Position numbers and translations under genes: made by a program. 64,000 nucleotides of DNA from CAZYMI01 sp964648505 (GTDB lineage: Bacteria > Pseudomonadota > Alphaproteobacteria > Micavibrionales > Micavibrionaceae), in contig CAZYMI010000010.1 of assembly GCA_964648505.1 (NCBI GenBank), positions 1-64,000 on the forward strand. The letters run 5' to 3'. The notes beneath the pieces were generated by a model that saw only the letters and a program-made list of their open reading frames with translations, ran no database searches and was not told where the DNA came from. Every line of letters begins with the position of its first letter. The stretch's first letter is position 1. This document shows positions 14,897 to 23,265 of the stretch, piece after piece.

Positions 14897-15658
14897 ATGT
14901 CAGAACAGCTTAAAATCGTCTGGATTACGGGCGCATCAACAGGTATTGGTGCAGCCACAGCCTTAAAAATGGCGCGTGAAGGGTGGCATGTTATTGCATC
15001 TGCCCGCTCTGCAGATAAGCTTGCAGCTTTAGCTGCACAAAATTCAGATAATAGAATAACTGCAATGCCTTGCGATGTGACAGATAAAGCTTCAGTCCAT
15101 GATGTTGTGGGGGCTATTTTAAAAAGTTACGGGAAGATTGATTGCGCGATATTGAATGCAGGCACATATATACCAGATCAGATCAGTTCTTTTTCATCCG
15201 ATATATTTGATAAGCAGGTGGCCTTGAATCTCTCGGGCACAGCTAAATGCCTTGAAGCGATTATACCTGATATGATCGCCCGAAGATCAGGGCAGATTGT
15301 GATTGTTGCATCGGTTGCAGGGTATCGGGGTTTACCAAAATCAATATCATACGGCGCAACAAAAGCAGCCTTGATTAATATGGCCGAAGCACTTGCGATT
15401 GAAACTAAAGATAAGGGCATTAAAGTTCAGTTGGTTTGCCCCGGGTTTATCAAAACGCCGCTGACAGATAAAAACAGCTTTCCAATGCCCTTTTTAATGG
15501 AGGTAGATGCGGCAGCAGCCCGCCTTGTTAACGGTATAGGGTCAGACGTGTTTGAAATTGTTTTCCCCAGACGATTTGTCTATATGCTAAAATTTTTACA
15601 GCTTTTTCCTCACCGTTTTTATATCTGGCTAATTGCAAAGAGCGCGAAGAATGTCTGA
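14897..15658 (+). CDS. Short-chain dehydrogenase/reductase
   Basis: This 253-residue classical SDR oxidoreductase has the cofactor motif ITGASTGIGAATALKMAREG (about residues 10-29), NAG in CAILNAGTYIP, the catalytic Ser in IVIVASVAGYRG and the YxxxK pair in SYGATKAA. The substrate is unknown. The last 70 residues are basic and hydrophobic (RRFVYMLKFLQLFPHRFYIWLIAKSAK), suggesting membrane association. It overlaps the NTF2-like gene by 8 bases. SDR plus NTF2-like pairs are familiar in photolyase/cyclopropane-synthase stress clusters, as found here on the opposite strand. Confidence 0.92.
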   Translation: MSEQLKIVWITGASTGIGAATALKMAREGWHVIASARSADKLAALAAQNSDNRITAMPCDVTDKASVHDVVGAILKSYGKIDCAILNAGTYIPDQISSFSSDIFDKQVALNLSGTAKCLEAIIPDMIARRSGQIVIVASVAGYRGLPKSISYGATKAALINMAEALAIETKDKGIKVQLVCPGFIKTPLTDKNSFPMPFLMEVDAAAARLVNGIGSDVFEIVFPRRFVYMLKFLQLFPHRFYIWLIAKSAKNV

Positions 15659-16088
15659 TATATCGGGTTCATTGAATCAGTATATTTCTTTTTATGAAAT
15701 GTTAACGCCATCTTCTTTGAAAAATATCAGCGATGTTGTTGATCTTGAAATTCACTTCACAGATCCCTTTAATGATTTTCAAGGCATTACACTTTTTTCA
15801 AAAATATTTGATGATATGTTTAAGCATGTGCGCGAACCAAAATTTTTTATTCACGATAAAGCAATATCAGCAGAATCAAATGCGGCCTTTCTGAAATGGA
15901 CGTTTACAGGGTATTTTTCGGAGAAAAAGTTTTCTTTTCAAGGGATGTCTGAAGTGTACTTTAACACGCAAGGGAAGGTTATCCGGCATATAGATTATTG
16001 GGACAGTGGAAACAATGTCTTTTCAAGAATTCCAATAGTGAGGTATTTTATTCGCATGATACAATCAAAATTAAAGGTAAAGCTATGA
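15651..16088 (+). CDS. NTF2-like (SnoaL-type) protein
   Basis: This 145-residue protein resembles the NTF2-like/SnoaL cone fold. Signs are the alternating LYSTFTDPFNDF-type segment (here VDLEIHFTDPFNDFQG), AFLKWTFTGYF, and the end GKVIRHIDYWDSG. It may bind a small hydrophobic ligand or be an isomerase/hydratase partner of the SDR. The start is set at the ATG at 15651, which overlaps the SDR stop by 8 bases. Its stop overlaps the next ATG (ATGA at 16085), pointing to coupled translation. Confidence 0.82.
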   Translation: MSDISGSLNQYISFYEMLTPSSLKNISDVVDLEIHFTDPFNDFQGITLFSKIFDDMFKHVREPKFFIHDKAISAESNAAFLKWTFTGYFSEKKFSFQGMSEVYFNTQGKVIRHIDYWDSGNNVFSRIPIVRYFIRMIQSKLKVKL

Positions 16089-17083
16089 CACAAAATAATT
16101 TTACAAGACGTGACATGATGATGGGGGCGGCAGGGCTTGCAGCGCTTGCAGTAGTTCCAGTCAAATCTTTGCAAGCTGCGCCTGTATTAAAGCCAGAAAG
16201 CACAAATCAGGTGCCCGGTTTTTATCATTTTACTGTCGGTGACCTGAAAGCAAGCGTAATCGCAGATGGCGCTTTACCACAAGAAGATATAGCTAGCACC
16301 TTTGCTATCGGTGCAGATAAAGCCGATGTGCAGGATGTTCTTGATGCAAAATTTATTCCGAATGCGGGTGCGCACCTTCATTGCAATGCGTTGCTTTTAA
16401 GATCAGGCACTCAAGTCATTTTGTTTGATTGTGGCGGGCAGGTTGCGCCCACAAGTGGAAAGCTTGTTGAAAATTTGAAAGCATCCGGGGTGCATCCGGA
16501 CCAGGTGTCAAAAGTTATCATATCTCACGCGCACCCTGATCATATTTTTGGTGCGGTTGATGAACAGGGTCGCTCTGTTTTTAAAAATGCATCGTTTTTA
16601 ATTCATGAACAGGAACTAGCGTTCTGGACGGGGGCGGATGCACAAATGCCGAAATCTTTATTGCCTGCTGAAACACAAAAATGGATGCTTGAAAATGTGA
16701 AGTTGAAGCTAGATGTTATCAAACCGCAAATCCAAACCTTCAAAGCTAATTCTGATTTAGGGCATGGCGTTTCTGCGGTTGATCTTGCAGGCCACACAGC
16801 TGGGCATAGCGGATTTTTGATATCGTCTGGATCGGATAGTCTTTTACATTTTGCTGATGCAGCACATTTATACGCCACAGCCTTGCCCCATCCGGAATGG
16901 AAAGTTTTGTATGATTATGACGCCGATAAAGCCATTCAAACGCGCAAAACTTTGTTCGATCAGCTTTCTAAAGATAAAACTCGTGCATTTGGGTATCATT
17001 TCCCTTACCCCGGTATTGGCCATGTTGGGGTTGCCAATAATGTATACGGGTGGGAACAAGAACTGTGGAAGTGGAATATTTAG
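16085..17083 (+). CDS. Tat-exported MBL-fold metallo-hydrolase
   Basis: This 332-residue predicted periplasmic enzyme begins with a twin-arginine signal (TRRDMMMGAAGLAALAVVP). The mature domain is a metallo-beta-lactamase fold with the zinc motif SHAHPDHIFGAVDE, a further metal-site region in VDLAGHTAGHSGF, and FADAAH. Relatives include lactonases and similar hydrolases; the substrate here cannot be told. It ends 3 bases from the convergent DUF3833 gene, where the two halves of the cluster meet. Confidence 0.88.
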   Translation: MTQNNFTRRDMMMGAAGLAALAVVPVKSLQAAPVLKPESTNQVPGFYHFTVGDLKASVIADGALPQEDIASTFAIGADKADVQDVLDAKFIPNAGAHLHCNALLLRSGTQVILFDCGGQVAPTSGKLVENLKASGVHPDQVSKVIISHAHPDHIFGAVDEQGRSVFKNASFLIHEQELAFWTGADAQMPKSLLPAETQKWMLENVKLKLDVIKPQIQTFKANSDLGHGVSAVDLAGHTAGHSGFLISSGSDSLLHFADAAHLYATALPHPEWKVLYDYDADKAIQTRKTLFDQLSKDKTRAFGYHFPYPGIGHVGVANNVYGWEQELWKWNI

Positions 17084-17086
17084 CCT

Positions 17087-17626
17087 TTAGTCTTTCCGAA
17101 AAAAGATATAGACGTCACCTAACCGAATTCCAAAGCGCGTAATTGTTGCTTTGTTGAAAAGTGTTTTGTCATCTTGTAAATACATCCAATCATCAAAACG
17201 AACGTTCCAAATATTCCCATCTACCGGCAGTTTAAAGGCATATTTGAAATTAAAAGCGTTGCCACTGCTTTTACCTTTAGCTATTCCGATTACATTTTTA
17301 GCGTGCCCTTCATAAGAGTTGGGTCCGGTTTTTGTAATTGTCCAGATCTTCTGCTCTTTTTCGCCATCGGCATAAACAAAATCTTCTGTCAGGATTAGTT
17401 TTTGTGTTTCACTATTCCATACGCCGTTAATATCGACAACAAATTGTCTTCGTACTTTACCAAAGCGATCTTGGAATACGCCCCATGCTTTTGTATGACC
17501 GTTAAAATAATCCTCGATCACAAGTTTTGGTGTTGCGTTAGAATAATCAAGAACCGTCACTGAAGTGCATCCAGGCAAAAATAGTGCAAATAAAAGGGCA
17601 TAAAAGGTAAAAAATCTTTTCATCAA
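17087..17626 (-). CDS. DUF3833 family lipoprotein
   Basis: This 179-residue predicted envelope lipoprotein has a signal peptide and a lipobox-like LFLPGC (Cys at about residue 19). The body has DUF3833 traits: LVIEDYFNGHTKAWGVFQDR, then a barrel-like pattern and the terminal GDVYIFFRKD. DUF3833 proteins recur beside cyclopropane-type lipid methyltransferases, DUF1365 and photolyase genes. Their function is unknown. It is last in the leftward gene set, 3 bases after the transporter. Confidence 0.87.
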   Translation of the reverse strand: MMKRFFTFYALLFALFLPGCTSVTVLDYSNATPKLVIEDYFNGHTKAWGVFQDRFGKVRRQFVVDINGVWNSETQKLILTEDFVYADGEKEQKIWTITKTGPNSYEGHAKNVIGIAKGKSSGNAFNFKYAFKLPVDGNIWNVRFDDWMYLQDDKTLFNKATITRFGIRLGDVYIFFRKD

Positions 17627-17629
17627 ATC

Positions 17630-18928
17630 TTATACGGTTGGCAGATGCTTTTGGATCACTGCGATATCAGCCTGTTCAAGCGTATAGTGGCGCATCAGGG
17701 CAATTGCAGCCATTTTAAAAGCGATAGGTATTGTGGAGTAAAATAAAATAATTGGCCATAAGATTTCTGATGATGGCGTGAAACCAAGCCATTCTATTGC
17801 AGGTAACGCGAGGCCTGCTGCGAGTGCAAGAGCCAGTTTGGTGGCCATACCCCATAAGGCAAAGAACAGGCCGGCACGATCCTCGCCTGAATAAGCGCGG
17901 TCAATGTCAATCACATCAGCCTGCATGGATGATGGTAGTGCAAGGTCAGCCCCCAAACACAGCCCCGTAAGAACTGACATAGTTATAAAGAGTATCTGGT
18001 CGCCTTCGCCAATGAAAGGGACAAGCGCAAAAAATATGCAAGATAATACCATGGCCGTAGACCAGGATTTGTTTTTGCCAAAATATCTGCTGCACAGACT
18101 CCAAAAAGGCACGCTTATGACCCCACATAAAAAATAAATAAACAAAATAGGCCCTGCAAGGTTAGGTAAGCCGAGTACATGTGTAACAAAAAGTAAGAAT
18201 AAAGTGGCAGGCAGCCCATTGGCCAGGCCATTCAACAGATAGGCTGATACAAGTATGCAAAAAGGTTTATTCATCAATAGTATTTTTAGATTGCGCCGTG
18301 TGGGCATGCTCGATGACAGTGTTTTTATTCTGGGTACAAAAACAAGAAATAAAATTGTTGTCACAGGCAATAAAATCAGTGTTGTTATTGCGAGTGTGTA
18401 TAAGGCAGATCGGGCTTGTTCGGCATGCGTAAAACCAAGTAATGCAATCAGAAAAAGGCAAACCAAAACCCCGCACACTGTAAAAGCTTCCCGCCAGCCA
18501 GAAATGCGTGTTCGCTCGTGATAATCTTTAGATAATTCAGCCCCCAGCGCGTTGAGCGGTAAAATCATCATGGTCCATCCTAAATATAAAAGACATGACC
18601 AGAATAATAAATATAATGCACCTACCGATGTTTGCGGCACAAGTAAAAACCATGCCGATAGCATGGTGAGTGGTAACCCTGTAGCGACAAACAAATGACG
18701 TCTGCCAAAGGTGCTTTTTGATCGGTCTGATGCGATGCCAATTGCAAGGTCACTCAGCATATCCCACAATCGGGCCAGAAGCAGAATAACGCCAACTGTT
18801 CCAAGGCCAATGCCCAAGGTTTCGCCATAATAGGCAGGCAGAAAAATATAGACAGGCGTTGTTAGAAATGCGAGCGGAAGCGCGGGTAAGGCGTAAAAAA
18901 ATAAGATGGATTTTTTTACATGCAGCAT
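17630..18928 (-). CDS. GPH-type MFS transporter
   Basis: This integral membrane transporter of about 432 residues has some 12 hydrophobic segments. Its N-terminal pattern (YALPALPLAFLTTPVYIFLPAYY, then LLLARLWDMLSDLAIGIASDRSKSTFGRRH in parts) is that of the glycoside-pentoside-hexuronide:cation (MelB-like) branch of MFS. Members of this branch occur in singlet-oxygen clusters, where the substrate is unknown and probably not a sugar. The frame extends to an ATG at 18964, but the ATG at 18928 (MLHVKKSILFF) gives a smaller overlap (13 bases) with the LD-carboxypeptidase gene and is preferred. Confidence 0.88.
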   Translation of the reverse strand: MLHVKKSILFFYALPALPLAFLTTPVYIFLPAYYGETLGIGLGTVGVILLLARLWDMLSDLAIGIASDRSKSTFGRRHLFVATGLPLTMLSAWFLLVPQTSVGALYLLFWSCLLYLGWTMMILPLNALGAELSKDYHERTRISGWREAFTVCGVLVCLFLIALLGFTHAEQARSALYTLAITTLILLPVTTILFLVFVPRIKTLSSSMPTRRNLKILLMNKPFCILVSAYLLNGLANGLPATLFLLFVTHVLGLPNLAGPILFIYFLCGVISVPFWSLCSRYFGKNKSWSTAMVLSCIFFALVPFIGEGDQILFITMSVLTGLCLGADLALPSSMQADVIDIDRAYSGEDRAGLFFALWGMATKLALALAAGLALPAIEWLGFTPSSEILWPIILFYSTIPIAFKMAAIALMRHYTLEQADIAVIQKHLPTV

Positions 18929-19833
18929 GATGCAAAAGAAATTGTAGATTGAATGTTCGTGCATTCAAGCGTTACGTTATGCCCGACAGGTAAAGTAATA
19001 AGCCGTGGTCCATGACCAAAAGGCGCATTAAAAGCAACAGGTATGCCCAGCGAACCAAAAGCATAGCGCGCAATTTCAATTTCGCTAAATCCAAAAGGGC
19101 GACCCGTATCAATTAAATTAACATTCTGCCCAATGATGATACCAGCAATGTTCAACCGGGCAGCAAGTTGAGCAAGGGCAAGATAGGCGCGATCTAGCCT
19201 GTTTAGTTCTTCGCCGATATCTTCAAGAAACAGAATTGCACCATCAGGTATCTTTAAAGATCCGCTTGCTAAAAGGGCGATTAAAACAGAAATATTGCCA
19301 CCAAAAAGAGGACCCTTGGCTGCGCCTTGAGTGATACAATCTCCGGCCCAATTGTAAGAAACTGGGGCACCTGAGATAACATCTATTAACGCTTGAACAT
19401 CATCGTTTTCTGGGTGAGAAGCAAGCCAGTTCAGCATCGGGCCATGAAAAGTTGTAAGGGGCGCATAAACAGAAATAGAATTTAGTAGTGCCGTCGTGTC
19501 ACTCATGCCAATAATAACTTTTTTTGAATGGGCTATAGCGGCATAATCAAGATGCGGCACAAGTTCTAGGGAACGGTTTCCACCCCCTGCAAAAATAATC
19601 CCATGAACATCTTTTTTATTATTAATCAGATCATGGAAAGCATTTAAGCGTTCCGTCAGTGTTCCTGAAAGCTGAGTTTTTTCGTATCTATTTTTTGATT
19701 GTGGGTGTAGTAATACATTAAATCCCGCTTTTTCTAATACAGCTTTTCCCGCGTCCACTCGCGCTGGGTCGACATAACTTCCCGGCGCGCAAACGCCAAA
19801 AGTTTGGCCAAAAATAAGGGGCGTGGGATTCAT
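18916..19833 (-). CDS. LD-carboxypeptidase (peptidase S66) family protein
   Basis: This 305-residue S66-family enzyme would cleave the L,D peptide bond of muropeptides, as in LdcA cell-wall recycling, or act in MccF-type self-protection. The nucleophile is S111 in IIGMSDTTALLN; the Glu/His partners are probably in LFLEDIGEELNRLDR and GHGPRLITLPVGH. There is no signal peptide, so it is cytoplasmic. It overlaps the cyclopropane-synthase stop (TAATG at 19833) and the transporter start, so it is embedded in the lipid/photolyase gene set, an unusual place for a cell-wall recycling enzyme. Confidence 0.9.
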   Translation of the reverse strand: MNPTPLIFGQTFGVCAPGSYVDPARVDAGKAVLEKAGFNVLLHPQSKNRYEKTQLSGTLTERLNAFHDLINNKKDVHGIIFAGGGNRSLELVPHLDYAAIAHSKKVIIGMSDTTALLNSISVYAPLTTFHGPMLNWLASHPENDDVQALIDVISGAPVSYNWAGDCITQGAAKGPLFGGNISVLIALLASGSLKIPDGAILFLEDIGEELNRLDRAYLALAQLAARLNIAGIIIGQNVNLIDTGRPFGFSEIEIARYAFGSLGIPVAFNAPFGHGPRLITLPVGHNVTLECTNIQSTISFASCCM

Positions 19834-21125
19834 TACATTTTCGTAGGTTTGCTGATACCAATCTGAATAACATCGATTGTACCTGCATTAAAACCAGCCT
19901 GACAATAGGCGAAATATTGTTCCCAAAGCCTTTTAAAACGTAAGTCGCGGTTACGTGACTGCAGTTTAGGCCAAACAGCCTGAAAGCGATCATTCCATAT
20001 TTTAAGCGTTTGGGCGTAATCGCGCCCAAAGCATAAGGTTCTGTTTTGCACTAATCCTGCCTTAGAAATAGCGCGCGATAAAACTGTTTTTGAAGGCAGC
20101 ATACCGCCGGGGAAAATATAACGCTGTATATAATCGGCTGATCGCCTGTAATCATCAAAGCTTTCTTCTTCTATGGTGATTATTTGTAAAACAGCTTTTC
20201 CGCCAGCAACCAAACTTTTGTTGATAATATCAAAATAAGTGGGCCAATATTTTTCACCAACCGCTTCAAACATTTCAATGGAGACAATGCGGTCAAAGTG
20301 ACCCTTGATATCGCGGTAATCTTGTAAGGCAAGGGAAATTCTATCTGATAAGCCTGCCTTTTGAATGCGGTCTTGTGCGTAATCAAATTGAGCTTTTGAA
20401 ATTGTAATGCAAGTAATTTTACAATCACAATGTGTTGCTGCGTATTCAGCAAAGCCGCCCCAGCCGCAGCCAATTTCAAGAATATGGTGATGCGCTTCTA
20501 AATCCAGATGTTTTAAAATTTCAGCATATTTTGCTTCCTGCGCTTCTTTAAGATCAAAATTTTGATTATCAAACAAGGCCGATGAATAGGTCATGGTAGG
20601 GTCCAGCCATGCAGCATAAAAATCATTACCAAGATCGTAATGTGCGTAAATATTCTTCTTTGATCCTGATCGACTGTTAGGTTTTAAAATATGCGAAAGC
20701 CATGAAAGCCTGCGAAACCAGGATTTTCCCATGAGCGCATTTTGAAGAAAACGTTCATTGCGTAAGACCATTTCAAAAAATTCCGCCATGTTGGGCGATG
20801 ACCAATCACCATCAAGGTAGGATTCACAAAAAGCAAGCTTTCCACCAATCATAAAGCGGCGCACCATCCGGTCATCATGCACAATAAGAATACCGTTTGG
20901 TCCGTTTTCCTTACCAAGAAACTGCAATTTTTTTCCATCGGGCAGGATAACATCCATGGTTCCAATTTGAATTTTTGAAAAAATATAAATCGCAAGCCGC
21001 ATCGCCCGTGAAGGTTTATAGGCGTTTGGGCAGCGCGCGCTTTTAATTAAAAAGTGTCTTATAGATGCAGGGGTTCGAATAACAAAATCGGCAGGTTTGA
21101 AAAGGTAATCGGACAGCTGAGACAT
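19833..21125 (-). CDS. Cyclopropane-fatty-acyl-phospholipid synthase family methyltransferase
   Basis: This 430-residue enzyme methylates the double bond of unsaturated acyl chains in membrane phospholipids using SAM. The N-terminal lipid-binding part (residues 1-150) includes GPNGILIVHDDRMVRRFMIGG and ESYLDGDW. The SAM site is ILEIGCGWGGFAEYAA (about 216-230), and the C-terminal motif RSADYIQRYIFPGGMLPS is typical. Beside DUF1365 and an FAD amine oxidase, it could belong to a route for modified fatty acids such as cyclopropane or methylated/furan types. Which product forms is not visible. It follows DUF1365 after 101 bases and overlaps ldcA by TAATG. Confidence 0.92.
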   Translation of the reverse strand: MSQLSDYLFKPADFVIRTPASIRHFLIKSARCPNAYKPSRAMRLAIYIFSKIQIGTMDVILPDGKKLQFLGKENGPNGILIVHDDRMVRRFMIGGKLAFCESYLDGDWSSPNMAEFFEMVLRNERFLQNALMGKSWFRRLSWLSHILKPNSRSGSKKNIYAHYDLGNDFYAAWLDPTMTYSSALFDNQNFDLKEAQEAKYAEILKHLDLEAHHHILEIGCGWGGFAEYAATHCDCKITCITISKAQFDYAQDRIQKAGLSDRISLALQDYRDIKGHFDRIVSIEMFEAVGEKYWPTYFDIINKSLVAGGKAVLQIITIEEESFDDYRRSADYIQRYIFPGGMLPSKTVLSRAISKAGLVQNRTLCFGRDYAQTLKIWNDRFQAVWPKLQSRNRDLRFKRLWEQYFAYCQAGFNAGTIDVIQIGISKPTKM

Positions 21126-21226
21126 GATGATTTCTTTAGATAGTTTTTTTTAAAGTTGTTCTGGAACTTTAGAATGTAGCTCTTTATTCGGGTTTTGCCG
21201 ACATTCAGATCACTAAAATGGCCAGA

Positions 21227-21991
21227 TTAAGTGATATTTTTTTCAAGCGGAGGGGGCCTTTTGATGTATTTTGCCCCCTTTATCCACAGTTTTAGAGCTT
21301 GCCAGTGAATACCAAAGGTAATTTTAACGATTTGAAGTGGGATAGAAAAGAAAGCTTTCAACATGGTGGTATCTTTAAGCGGGGCCGCTTGCCCGTCCCA
21401 GGTTGCGGTTAAAATTTTACCATCAGGCTGGAACTGGTGAATAGCAATATTAAGTGTATGTGATGGTTGCTGAAGACGGAATCTGTATAAACAATCCATC
21501 TGGATAAAGGGGGAAACATAAAAGACCTTGTCACAACTTTGTTCAATCCAGCCGCCTGCTTTTAAGTCTGTTTCACGCACAGGAATAAAATAGCAATGTT
21601 GCTGACCAAAAGTATTTTTTACCTGATATAAAATGGCACATAAATTCCGGCTGTTATCATAGCAAAAATAAAGGGTGAGGGGAGAGAATGACCAGCCTAA
21701 AATACGTGGAAAAGTCAGCATAAAAATCTTTCCGTCCGAAAGATCAAGGCCGCGTTCCTGCGCACAATTTTTAATCCATGTTTTTATAGGTGTGCCGTCT
21801 CTTTGTCCGTTTTTTTTGTCTGAAATTGAAAAGAGATTAAAGGCATTATAAGATAAAAATCGCCATCTTTTTTGTGTCGTCAAATCATCTAGATCAATAA
21901 AAAAGCTGTAAACTTTGTAACGAAAGTCATGCTCAAAAGGCTGGTGACGCTTGTGGTAGACATAACCTGTATAAAGTGTACTGTTTTGCAT
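21227..21991 (-). CDS. DUF1365 domain protein
   Basis: This protein of about 254 residues begins MQNSTLYTGYVYHKRHQPFEHDFRY (in two parts), the signature start of DUF1365. Further family features are LTFPRILGWSFSPLTLYFCY and VKNTFGQQHCYF. DUF1365 proteins are nearly always next to an FAD-dependent amine oxidase and a cyclopropane-synthase relative and are thought to act in fatty-acid modification. The biochemical step is not established here. The start at 21991 overlaps the stop of the FAD protein (TAATG). An in-frame ATG further upstream lies inside that gene and is less likely. Confidence 0.92.
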   Translation of the reverse strand: MQNSTLYTGYVYHKRHQPFEHDFRYKVYSFFIDLDDLTTQKRWRFLSYNAFNLFSISDKKNGQRDGTPIKTWIKNCAQERGLDLSDGKIFMLTFPRILGWSFSPLTLYFCYDNSRNLCAILYQVKNTFGQQHCYFIPVRETDLKAGGWIEQSCDKVFYVSPFIQMDCLYRFRLQQPSHTLNIAIHQFQPDGKILTATWDGQAAPLKDTTMLKAFFSIPLQIVKITFGIHWQALKLWIKGAKYIKRPPPLEKNIT

Positions 21992-23265
21992 TATCCCTTG
22001 CAATGCTTTCCGGCCGGAGAAATATCCTCGACGACCCATGGTCTTTTCACGCCACCAATCATTTCAGCAACTGCTAAGCCCGATGACAAGCCATCTTCAT
22101 GGAAGCCGTTGCCACACCAGGCGCCGCAAAACCATATGCCGCTTTTTCCTTGAATTGTATGAAGGTTTTTCCATCCCAAAAGTGCCTTAGGGGTAAAGTG
22201 AGGATGATGATAAATATGTTTAGAAAGTATATGTTCAGGCGCGATAGGCTGCTCAGGGTTTAGTGTGACAAAAACATTTGGTTTTGTAACAAAGGGTTGA
22301 AGTTTATTCATCCAGTATGTGACGGCAACGCCTTGTTTGTGGGATGATAAATAATTCCAGCTAGACCAGCTTTTTTGCAACCGAGGCATAAATCTTTTAT
22401 CTGTGTGCAAATAAACGTTATTTTCAAGATAGGGGAAAGACTGCAAAATATCTTTTTCTGCCTGGCTTGCATCATCAAGAAGGGCTAGCGACTGATCGGC
22501 GTGGCACGCCAGAATAATCTGATCAAAATGTTCTATCCGGCCCTTGCTTGTTTGAAGCTTAACAAGGCCGTTATGTCTGTGAAGGCGGGTTACTTTTTCT
22601 GCTTTACGAATATCAGCTTTCATTTCATTTTTTATTTTCTCGATATATTTTTTGCTGCCGCCATCAACGGTGCGCCACTTCGGCCGATCACCAAGATTGA
22701 GCAAGCCATGATTGTCACAAAAACGAACAAACTGGCTTAAGGGATATTGGCCAACGACATCTGATTGCGCAGACCAGATAGCCGCAGCCATGGGCAACAG
22801 ATGATTTTGTATAAATACTTTTGAATATTTCTTTTGTTCTAGATAGCTTGAAAGCGATAAGTCTGAATATTCGTCTTTATAAGCGTCTAAGGGTGCAGTT
22901 TTATAAAATCGAACAATATCAAACAACATTTTATAATAACGCCAAGAAAATAAATTTCTTTTTTGTGCAAACAAAGCGTTGCTTGAATATTCAAACGCAC
23001 CATTATCAAGCGATATTCCGAAAGACATATCGGTATCGATGGTTTTAACATCCAGATGATTAAAAAGCGCAATAAGGTTTGGGTATGTTCTTTCGTTATA
23101 AACAATAAAACCGGTATCAACGCAAAGGTCTGTGATAGGTGTCACTGTGTTTGAATGCCCGCCTAAACGTTCATCTTGTTCAAATAAAGTTACGTTGTGT
23201 GCAGAGCCGAGCAGCCAAGCTGCACTTAACCCTGAGATGCCTGAGCCTATTACAGCGATATTCAT
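21991..23265 (-). CDS. FAD-dependent amine-oxidase-type oxidoreductase
   Basis: This 424-residue flavoprotein has the N-terminal dinucleotide-binding motif MNIAVIGSGISGLSAAWLL followed by VTLFEQDERLGGHSNTV, as in the NAD(P)-binding amine oxidase group. The C-terminal FAD motif GIWFCGAWCGNGFHEDGLSSG (in part) is that of the family paired with DUF1365. It is likely to oxidise or desaturate fatty acyl groups with its two partners; this is inferred from conserved neighbourhood. The start ATG overlaps the photolyase stop by 4 bases (ATGA at 23265). Confidence 0.91.
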   Translation of the reverse strand: MNIAVIGSGISGLSAAWLLGSAHNVTLFEQDERLGGHSNTVTPITDLCVDTGFIVYNERTYPNLIALFNHLDVKTIDTDMSFGISLDNGAFEYSSNALFAQKRNLFSWRYYKMLFDIVRFYKTAPLDAYKDEYSDLSLSSYLEQKKYSKVFIQNHLLPMAAAIWSAQSDVVGQYPLSQFVRFCDNHGLLNLGDRPKWRTVDGGSKKYIEKIKNEMKADIRKAEKVTRLHRHNGLVKLQTSKGRIEHFDQIILACHADQSLALLDDASQAEKDILQSFPYLENNVYLHTDKRFMPRLQKSWSSWNYLSSHKQGVAVTYWMNKLQPFVTKPNVFVTLNPEQPIAPEHILSKHIYHHPHFTPKALLGWKNLHTIQGKSGIWFCGAWCGNGFHEDGLSSGLAVAEMIGGVKRPWVVEDISPAGKHCKG

